Below, piece by piece: positions 1 to 4,495 of a stretch of 7,870 nucleotides of DNA (position 1 is the first letter of the stretch; each line of letters starts with the position of its first letter). Below the pieces are notes generated by a model. It searched no databases. It worked only from the letters and a program-made list of their open reading frames with translations, and was not told where the DNA came from. The translations under genes were made by a program, and so were the position numbers. Source of the stretch: Candidatus Heimdallarchaeota archaeon (GTDB taxonomy: Archaea > Asgardarchaeota > Heimdallarchaeia > JABLTI01). The stretch covers positions 1 through 7,870 of the forward strand of contig JAGMDP010000046.1 in NCBI GenBank assembly GCA_023128635.1, in the 5' to 3' direction.

Positions 1-30
1 GAACACAAAAGCTTCCTATTTGGGAGCGAT

Positions 31-726
31 GTGGATTTTGATAGTAAGCAATTAGCAGTAGTATTGAAACTAGGAATTTATGGAGCAATTAACAATCCTA
101 TTGATATAACAAGTAGTGAGTTAGGAAGATACTTAGGGGTGTCACAGCAAACAGCAGCAAGGTATCTTGTGGAACTTGAGAAAAATCATCTAATAGAAAG
201 GACCAGGACATCCAGAGGGCAAGCGGTTCAAATAACCAAACTTGGTCGTGAACTGTTAGAAAATCTTAGCATTATGATAACAAAAGCATTGTACACACAA
301 ACACGTTCAGCAACCATTTATGGAGAACTAGAAAGCGGTTTAGGAGAAGGTGCTTGGTACATATCTCAAGAAGAATATTCTTCACAATTTGAAGAGGTCC
401 TAGGATTTGTTCCATTCCCAGGAACACTAAATCTGCGAATACTAAATATCGATGACTTGAAAAAGATCGCACAAATAAGACAATCTGAACCATACATTAT
501 ACATGGATTCGAGAAGAAAGGACGATACTTCGGAGATGTCATGTGTTACAAAGCAAGATTCATAGATGGAACCGTTGGGGCAATAATCATACCAAGTAGA
601 ACACACCACAACAAAGATATCCTAGAAGCAATAGCACCAGTAAATTTAAGAGAAAAATTAGCAGAGAATCCTAACATCCCAATGAAAGACGGTGTGCACA
701 TCAAAGTCGAAGTGCTATTACAGTAA
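31..726 (+). CDS. ribK: CTP-dependent riboflavin kinase with N-terminal winged-helix domain
   Basis: Phosphorylates riboflavin to FMN using CTP, the archaeal route, in the cytoplasm. Residues 1-85 form a winged helix-turn-helix (SELGRYLGVSQQTAARYLVE at 29-48). Residues 96-231 are the kinase barrel: GLGEG at 103-107, PFPGTLNL at 128-135 (the Thr-x-Asn used for Mg-nucleotide binding in the family), PSRT at 188-191 and the conserved Glu near 199. The HTH-kinase fusion occurs in many archaea, and the HTH suggests autoregulation or control of riboflavin genes, which is inference. The GTG start has GGGAG four bases upstream. The same frame stays open to the window edge, so a start outside the window cannot be excluded. 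It converges on the NMN deamidase gene, 48 bases away. The family call is very secure; the start is not. Confidence 0.93.
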   Translation: MDFDSKQLAVVLKLGIYGAINNPIDITSSELGRYLGVSQQTAARYLVELEKNHLIERTRTSRGQAVQITKLGRELLENLSIMITKALYTQTRSATIYGELESGLGEGAWYISQEEYSSQFEEVLGFVPFPGTLNLRILNIDDLKKIAQIRQSEPYIIHGFEKKGRYFGDVMCYKARFIDGTVGAIIIPSRTHHNKDILEAIAPVNLREKLAENPNIPMKDGVHIKVEVLLQ

Positions 727-753
727 GACATCCTCTCACATTTCTTTGTATAC

Positions 754-776
754 CAAATGGGCGAAATTTGTTTCTT
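754..776 (+). terminator. weak hairpin plus T-rich end of ribK
   Basis: Just after the ribK stop, CAAAT (754-758) and ATTTG (766-770) can pair and are followed by TTTCTT. A T-rich stretch after a stop is enough for many archaeal terminators. The stem is short, so this is only a candidate. Confidence 0.3.
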
Positions 777-1272
777 AGTAAACAGAGTCAAGTGCAGTGA
801 TTAATGATTCAAATAAGCTCTTAACAATATCTACTTTCAATTCATGGCGGGATTTCTTAGGATCAAGAACTAATTCTCGAGCAAAAGTTTTCTGACCAGC
901 AACAGCAATTGCTACAAAAGCAGTTCCCTTCAACTTGTCCTCAACAGATTCTCCGATAACACCAGTTGTGGCTAAACCAATGTCAGCACCATATAGCAAG
1001 GCACCCTCAGCCATAACTTTAGCACATGCAAGAGAAATAGTTCCAAAATCACGGAAAACATATTGAGGAATACCTAGAAATTCTTCCTTAGCCTCAGAGG
1101 TATAGGCAACAATACTATACAAAAGAACATCGGAAGAACCATCGAGATCGGTTAAAATAGAGGTTGCTAAACCACCTGTGCAGCTTTCAGCGATAGCAAG
1201 AGATAAATCTTGAGTGGTAAGCTCATCTAGAACTTTTTGAGCCAAATCAAGGAGATCTTGGGTTTCAGTCAA
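775..1272 (-). CDS. pncC: nicotinamide-nucleotide amidohydrolase (CinA C-terminal domain family, PncC-like)
   Basis: Predicted to deamidate nicotinamide mononucleotide to nicotinic acid mononucleotide, a cytoplasmic NAD-salvage step. The 165-residue length equals stand-alone bacterial PncC. AESCTGG at 28-34 carries the catalytic Ser30, and YTSEAK at 56-61 supplies the family's Tyr and Lys. GSS at 44-46 and MAEGAL at 86-91 also fit. The usual TGIAGP-GG-KPVGT segment is altered to TGVIGESVEDKLKGT (102-116), which lowers certainty about the substrate. The only usable start is TTG: the codon two positions upstream is TGA, and an in-frame ATG lies just beyond that stop. Start-to-serine distance matches bacterial PncC, supporting TTG. 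The gene lies 35 bases after the tRNA-Cys end with no obvious promoter between, so read-through from the tRNA promoter is likely. Confidence 0.88.
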   Translation of the reverse strand: MTETQDLLDLAQKVLDELTTQDLSLAIAESCTGGLATSILTDLDGSSDVLLYSIVAYTSEAKEEFLGIPQYVFRDFGTISLACAKVMAEGALLYGADIGLATTGVIGESVEDKLKGTAFVAIAVAGQKTFARELVLDPKKSRHELKVDIVKSLFESLITALDSVY

Positions 1273-1307
1273 ACGTCATTCATCCATTAGTTATTCATAG
1301 AAATAAG

Positions 1308-1382
1308 TGGAGCAAAGGGTGAGATTCGAACTCACGTAAAGCGGATCTGCAGTCCGCCGCCCAACCGCTAGACTACCTGTAC
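1308..1382 (-). tRNA. tRNA-Cys (anticodon GCA), CCA encoded
   Basis: The minus strand folds as a full cloverleaf. The acceptor 5' strand is GTACAGG (1382-1376), and the D-arm has GTCT/GGGC with a GG-containing loop. The anticodon stem is GCGGA/TCCGC with loop CTGCAGA, giving anticodon GCA at 1350-1348. The variable loop is 5 nt, and the T-arm is GTGAG-TTCGAAT-CTCAC. The discriminator is U73, the Cys identity base, followed by encoded CCA (1310-1308). G15 and C48 can form the Levitt pair. There is no intron. Oddities are a U2-G71 wobble and a C4-U69 mismatch in the acceptor stem. It probably shares a transcript with the downstream pncC. Confidence 0.95.
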
Positions 1383-1416
1383 GTTATTCTTTTGGTTATT
1401 ATCTTTCCTCGCCTAT

Positions 1417-1427
1417 TATTTTTAAAG
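1417..1427 (-). promoter_or_regulatory. TATA-like promoter of tRNA-Cys
   Basis: On the minus strand CTTTAAAAATA lies about 40 bases before the tRNA 5' end. A start about 26 bases downstream would leave a leader of roughly 10-15 nt. This spacing fits archaeal tRNA genes. The match is by eye only. Confidence 0.5.
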
Positions 1428-1433
1428 ATAACG

Positions 1434-1511
1434 GCAAATTTTGCTATCTAATTGGCTTTAGAAATTAATCTTTAGTCACATCTTGTGACCTCTTTTTGAG
1501 TCTTCAAAAAG
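1434..1511. promoter_or_regulatory. cluster of perfect dyads between divergent promoters
   Basis: Three short perfect inverted repeats sit between the minus-strand tRNA promoter and the plus-strand TATA box. They are GCAAA-T-TTTGC (1434-1444), GTCACA-TCT-TGTGAC (1475-1489), and an 8-bp dyad of CTTTTTGA (1492-1499) with TCAAAAAG (1504-1511). The last ends about 8 bases before the TATA box, a position typical of archaeal activator or repressor operators. Regulatory function is inference. Confidence 0.4.
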
Positions 1512-1518
1512 TGAATCT

Positions 1519-1530
1519 GCTTTAAATATC
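1519..1530 (+). promoter_or_regulatory. TATA-box promoter facing the small ORF / RNA segment
   Basis: GCTTTAAATATC is a good archaeal TATA match. The predicted start is near 1550, which would give a transcript beginning just before GGTGA (1555-1559) and the ATG at 1566. Confidence 0.55.
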
Positions 1531-1565
1531 TTTTATGAGATAGTATAATCTAGTGGTGACTCGAA

Positions 1566-1664
1566 ATGAATGAAAAAACTAGTATTAAAGGAATAAAAAA
1601 CCAAGTCAGAAAAGAAATTCAATTTCCAAAAGATCTCACAAGTAAAATTATTTACGCTTACTAA
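1566..1664 (+). CDS. small ORF, 32 residues, unknown
   Basis: I do not recognise this peptide. It begins MNEKTSIKGIKNQ and ends KIIYAY. It has about seven Lys/Arg and three acidic residues and no signal peptide or membrane segment. Support is contextual: GGTGA, a perfect match to the archaeal anti-Shine-Dalgarno sequence, lies six bases before the ATG, and a TATA box stands about 40 bases upstream. The predicted leader is therefore about 16 nt. It ends at the edge of the GC-rich structured segment that precedes deoxyhypusine synthase. It could be a small protein, a leader peptide, or the 5' remnant of a frameshifted gene. The plus-one frame is open past it to 1803 but has no ATG. Confidence 0.4.
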   Translation: MNEKTSIKGIKNQVRKEIQFPKDLTSKIIYAY

Positions 1665-1793
1665 GGAACACAAGCCTAAAGCCCAGTCCTGTGTGTTAAG
1701 CTCGTTGTCTCCGAGAAAGTCTAATTCTGGGAAGGTTGGGGTCGGTCAGGGGCTCCACCCTTTTCCCTATGTTATTGGTTGGTTTTTTCTTTT
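1665..1793 (+). ncRNA. putative structured RNA, family unknown
   Basis: Positions 1681-1767 are about 56% G+C, against 25% for the preceding 100 bases; such islands in AT-rich genomes often mark structured RNA. Possible stems are AACACA/TGTGTT (1667-1672 with 1692-1697), CTCG/CGAG (1701-1704 with 1712-1715), and CCCAG/CTGGG (1682-1686 with 1727-1731), which would form a pseudoknot with the first. A long hairpin at 1729-1767 has outer pairs GGGAA/TTCCC and inner pairs TGGGG/CTCCA. The long hairpin competes with CTGGG. A T-tract follows at 1783. It does not match the core motifs I know for 5S rRNA, RNase P RNA, SRP RNA or tRNA. It may be a free RNA or a leader of the next gene. Confidence 0.4.
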
Positions 1794-1794
1794 A
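1783..1794 (+). terminator. T-tract terminator
   Basis: TTTTTTCTTTTA follows the GC-rich segment and precedes the deoxyhypusine synthase gene. Pyrimidine tracts like this end transcription in archaea without needing an adjacent hairpin; the nearest stem ends 15 bases upstream. Confidence 0.5.
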
Positions 1795-1797
1795 ATT

Positions 1798-1819
1798 TGT
1801 ACGTAATTTTTTAAGTACA
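1798..1819 (+). promoter_or_regulatory. TATA-like element inside an imperfect palindrome, upstream of deoxyhypusine synthase
   Basis: TTTTTTAAGT (1807-1816) is a plausible TATA box, giving a start near 1838. It is embedded in a dyad with arms TGTACGTAA (1798-1806) and TTAAGTACA (1811-1819), with one mismatch in nine pairs and spacer TTTT. A second AT-rich candidate, TATTAATAAAA near 1840, would give an almost leaderless mRNA. Which is used cannot be decided here. Confidence 0.35.
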
Positions 1820-1869
1820 TTCCTTTTAGGACATCTTGTATTAATAAAATTCAGTGAGTTGCTGTAGTA

Positions 1870-2811
1870 ATGCCTAAGAAAAGTTCCAGTAAGAAATTGA
1901 AGCAAGTGAAACACGCAGAGATCTGGAAAGATATGACTGTTGTTGAATTACTTGAAGAATACAAGAAAGTTGGTTTCAACGGCAAAGAACTTGCCAAAGC
2001 TCGCGATGTTTTGAAGTCTATGTTTGCTGATAAGGATTGTATTAAGTTTGCTACTCTTGCAGGAGCTCTTGTTCCTGGTGGTTTGAAGAAAGTGATTTAC
2101 TCTCTTATCGAGAATGATTTCGTTGATGCATTAATTGTTACTGGTTCTATTTTGACTCATGATTTAATCGAAGCTTTTGGTGTAGCTCATTTTCATGCCC
2201 CCTTAGAAATTCCTGATTATGAATTACATAAGGAAGAATTGAATCGAATTTACAATGTTGTTGTACCTACTAAGGGGTATCGTGTACTTGAAGATGGTCT
2301 CCAAGCAGTCTTCCCTGAGCTCCCGCAGGAAACAATGTCTGCTGCAAAATTCATTCATGAGCTCGGGAAAAAGATGCCTACAAATTGTTTAGTGAAAATG
2401 GCAGCTGAGAAAAACATTCCTATTTTCTGTCCCTCCTTACCTGATAGCATCCTCGGTTTTCAAATTTGGATGTTTTCCAATCTTCATGAATTAAAAGTGA
2501 ATCCCTCTTTAGATCAACAAGATTTACTTGATTTTACTTGGAAATCAGACGATGATCAAACCAAGGTTGGTGCACTAATAGTTGCTGGTGGAGTACCGAA
2601 GCATTTCCTAGCAATGGCTGCTCAAGTTGCTGGTAAATCGCTTGATTACGCTGTCCAAATTACCATGGACCGTCCGGAGCATGGTGGAGTTAGTGGTGCA
2701 TCCACAAGTGAAGCTATTTCTTGGGGAAAAATTGATGAGCATGCAAAAACTGCGAATATTATTGGAGATGCTGCTTTAGTTTTGCCGTTATTGCTTGCTT
2801 CTTTGCTATAA
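1870..2811 (+). CDS. dys: deoxyhypusine synthase
   Basis: Transfers the aminobutyl group of spermidine, using NAD, to a lysine of translation factor aIF5A, the first step of hypusine formation. The 313-residue length is normal for archaeal DHS. TLAGALVPGGLKK (62-74) and TGSILTHD (91-98; usually TGANLxHD) form the NAD site. Further motifs are NRIYNV (125-130), PIFCPSLPDS (184-193), GGVPKH with His245 (240-245), and SGASTSEAISWGK (275-287). Lys287 is the catalytic lysine that carries the enzyme-imine intermediate. The N-terminus is lysine-rich. The start is ATG; GTGAG lies about 12 bases upstream, so the ribosome site is weak. Its upstream block carries the small ORF and structured segment. Because archaea can carry DHS paralogues and the NAD motif differs slightly, a related aminobutyltransferase is a minor alternative. 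Confidence 0.9.
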   Translation: MPKKSSSKKLKQVKHAEIWKDMTVVELLEEYKKVGFNGKELAKARDVLKSMFADKDCIKFATLAGALVPGGLKKVIYSLIENDFVDALIVTGSILTHDLIEAFGVAHFHAPLEIPDYELHKEELNRIYNVVVPTKGYRVLEDGLQAVFPELPQETMSAAKFIHELGKKMPTNCLVKMAAEKNIPIFCPSLPDSILGFQIWMFSNLHELKVNPSLDQQDLLDFTWKSDDDQTKVGALIVAGGVPKHFLAMAAQVAGKSLDYAVQITMDRPEHGGVSGASTSEAISWGKIDEHAKTANIIGDAALVLPLLLASLL

Positions 2812-2920
2812 TCAGTCTTCAAAATGGAAAAAGTGTTCAATCTAATTTAAATGAAAAGAAAAGATAAAATACTAAGAAGACCATATATTATATAGTAAAT
2901 AATGTGGTAGTGCCCAAAAA

Positions 2921-2932
2921 TTTATTATATAT
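2921..2932 (+). promoter_or_regulatory. TATA-box promoter of tfe
   Basis: TTTATTATATAT is a strong TATA match, with predicted start about 2950. That would fall after the ATG at 2939 and before GGAGG at 2984, favouring the later start codon. A second TATA-like run (ATATTATATAG, about 2885-2895) could instead serve a longer transcript. Confidence 0.5.
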
Positions 2933-2983
2933 CCATAAATGATTTTGGTCGATTCATATACGAAACAGTCATATTTGTACATT

Positions 2984-2988
2984 GGAGG
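2984..2988 (+). promoter_or_regulatory. Shine-Dalgarno GGAGG upstream of tfe
   Basis: GGAGG is a perfect anti-Shine-Dalgarno match. It lies 13 bases before the ATG at 3002, somewhat long. An ATG only two bases downstream (2991) opens a three-codon frame whose TAA overlaps the tfe ATG (TAATG). Confidence 0.5.
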
Positions 2989-3001
2989 AAATGAATTCTT
3001 A

Positions 3002-3637
3002 ATGTCTACTCAAGACGCCGATTATAACTTATTGGAATCCGTTGTTCGTGAAATTGGGGGAGACGACGCAGTAAAAGTAGCAGGATTATTAGATCCTAAG
3101 GAAGAAACCACAGACGAAGCTATAGCTGCCGGAGCCGAAATGAAGCTTAATGCTGTTCGCAAAGTTCTTTATCGATTATATGATGCTCGTCTTGCTGAAT
3201 TCCGACGCATTCGAGATAAAAGTACAGGCTGGTTCATCTATTTCTGGCGTCTTAAACCACAAAGAGTAGAAGAGCTTGTAATTAATCGAAAGAAAACTGT
3301 CTACGTCAAATTAAAAGCACGACTAGATTATGAGCAAAAATTCCATTTCTTCAAATGCGAACAAAACTACTGTCCAAGATATACTTTTGATGAAGCCATG
3401 GAAAACAACTTCAAATGCCCTGAATGTAATGGTGAACTTCGAGCTTTTGATAATTCTGATATCATTAAGAAGCTCAGTAAGAAGGTAAAGGAACTCCGAA
3501 AATCGTTAGAAAAATCCGGAGCCAACGTAGACGAAATTGATAATGGCATTGTAGAAGAAACTGGGAAAATTATAGCACCAGATCCAGTTACTGCAGCAGC
3601 TGAAAGTACTAGCAACAGCAATCAGGGGTCAAAATAA
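3002..3637 (+). CDS. tfe: transcription initiation factor E, alpha subunit (TFE)
   Basis: TFE binds RNA polymerase and stabilises the open complex together with TBP and TFB. The gene encodes 211 residues from ATG 3002. Residues 8-90 are the TFIIE-alpha winged helix (IGGDDAVKVAGLL at 18-30; KLNAVRKVLYRLYDARLAE at 48-66; TGWFIYFWRL at 75-84). A basic linker helix follows at 88-112, then a zinc ribbon with Cys119, Cys124, Cys139 and Cys142 and the family sequence YTFDEAMENNFKCPEC. The first pair is spaced C-x4-C where C-x2-C is usual. After a coiled-coil-like charged helix (153-172), the tail is low-complexity and acidic/Ser-rich. An in-frame ATG at 2939 would add 21 residues that look unlike TFE and may lie upstream of the transcript start. 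A DUF2110 gene follows closely. Confidence 0.94.
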   Translation: MSTQDADYNLLESVVREIGGDDAVKVAGLLDPKEETTDEAIAAGAEMKLNAVRKVLYRLYDARLAEFRRIRDKSTGWFIYFWRLKPQRVEELVINRKKTVYVKLKARLDYEQKFHFFKCEQNYCPRYTFDEAMENNFKCPECNGELRAFDNSDIIKKLSKKVKELRKSLEKSGANVDEIDNGIVEETGKIIAPDPVTAAAESTSNSNQGSK

Positions 3638-3682
3638 AGAGCGTATTCTCTATTTCTATTTGTAAAATGAAAAGAATTTATT

Positions 3683-3687
3683 GAGGT
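3683..3687 (+). promoter_or_regulatory. Shine-Dalgarno GAGGT that selects the DUF2110 start
   Basis: GAGGT lies eight bases before TTG 3696, 17 before ATG 3705 and 26 before ATG 3714. It overlaps the TTG at 3681, so that codon is unlikely to be the start. Spacing favours 3696. Confidence 0.45.
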
Positions 3688-3695
3688 TTCTATTA

Positions 3696-4478
3696 TTGAA
3701 AAAAATGAAATTAATGACTAAAGTGTATTCAAAGAAAACAGAAACTTTTAGTCTTCTAAAAAGAAATATCGAAAACGATGTTAAGGATCTCGATGTAAAA
3801 ATTTCTTCTATTGTATTCGGAGAGGATGGATTCATAAGTGTAACTTTGGAAGGCGAAGATGAACTTGCTGCTTACAATTATCTAGGATCACTTTATGGGA
3901 AAAATACCGATCTTGGGGAGTTAAAAGATGGAGATACCATTAAGGGATATATTTGTTCAAGTGGGAAAGTTGGGTTTGGTGTTTTTGTTGATATTGGTAT
4001 TAAGGAACCGTATAGTGTAGATGCCTTATTACCACTCTTCAGTTTGCGAGAACAATTAATTGACGGAAAAGCTGTTCCTGTTAGAAAAATCATCAAAATG
4101 TTTGGACTAATTGACAACTTCCCAATTGAGATTACCATTCAAGAGGTTAGTATTGGATTAAAGAAAATCGAAGCTCGACTCTCACAAAAACAGGTTGATA
4201 CTTTTGAAGAATGGATAGAAGAGGGTTTAGATAAATTACTAATATTTGGTGCCTATAAAGAAGAAATAGTATCTGCACTTACTAGAACTAGTCATAGTAA
4301 GGATATTATTTCTATTGATAATCTTGGGTGGATGGAAAATGTTATCACTTGCAAGTTTAATACAAACGCTAAAGGGCTCATACCTTCAATTGGCAAGATT
4401 CTTCATAAAGCTAGATTTGAGATTTTTTCTCCATCATTTATTAGAAAAACACTAAAAGAAATTAAAGAAACAAAATAA
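3696..4478 (+). CDS. DUF2110 family protein with S1-like segment
   Basis: This resembles the archaeal DUF2110 (COG3286) family, whose function is not established. Characteristic parts are LEGEDELAAYNYLGSLYG (51-68) and an S1/OB-like stretch, LKDGDTIKGYICSSGKVGFG (76-95) followed by VFVDIGIKEP. Then come DALLPLFSLREQL (109-121) and the GLIDNFPIEITI strand (137-148). The C-terminal half is helical and ends in a basic tail. The S1-like fold suggests RNA or nucleic-acid binding, which is inference. The gene begins about 60 bases after tfe, and as I recall the two are often neighbours in archaea, hinting at a transcription-linked role. Start is uncertain: TTG 3696 fits the Shine-Dalgarno, while ATG 3705 and ATG 3714 are alternatives. 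Confidence 0.8.
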   Translation: MKKMKLMTKVYSKKTETFSLLKRNIENDVKDLDVKISSIVFGEDGFISVTLEGEDELAAYNYLGSLYGKNTDLGELKDGDTIKGYICSSGKVGFGVFVDIGIKEPYSVDALLPLFSLREQLIDGKAVPVRKIIKMFGLIDNFPIEITIQEVSIGLKKIEARLSQKQVDTFEEWIEEGLDKLLIFGAYKEEIVSALTRTSHSKDIISIDNLGWMENVITCKFNTNAKGLIPSIGKILHKARFEIFSPSFIRKTLKEIKETK

Positions 4479-4483
4479 ACAAA
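4450..4483 (-). terminator. T-rich end after the thymidylate kinase gene
   Basis: Read on the minus strand, the bases directly after the kinase stop contain repeated T runs (TTTGTTTATTTTGTTTC and onward), consistent with archaeal termination. They overlap the 3' end of the DUF2110 gene. Confidence 0.4.
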
Positions 4484-4495
4484 TTATTTTTCTTG
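4484..4495 (+). terminator. T-rich end after the DUF2110 gene
   Basis: TTATTTTTCTTG begins five bases after the DUF2110 stop and is a plausible archaeal U-tract terminator. It lies inside the last codons of the convergent thymidylate kinase gene. Confidence 0.4.

Noticed and set aside
546..791. 81-codon minus-strand open frame overlapping ribK
   Set aside because: Antisense shadow of a well-conserved kinase domain, with no protein features of its own.
1681..1767. 5S rRNA, SRP RNA, RNase P RNA or tRNA-like identity for the GC-rich segment
   Set aside because: TTAAGCTC resembles part of 5S rRNA, and GGTCAGG plus GGGAAGG resemble SRP helix 8, but the flanking conserved blocks, motif order and T-loop are missing.
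2939..3001. 21-residue N-terminal extension of TFE from ATG 2939
   Set aside because: The extension does not look like TFE, contains the GGAGG site, and probably begins upstream of the transcript start set by the TATA box at 2921.
3367..3621. 84-codon minus-strand frame antisense to tfe
   Set aside because: Its Ser/Leu-rich product is what the reverse of the Glu/Lys/Ser tail codons would give.
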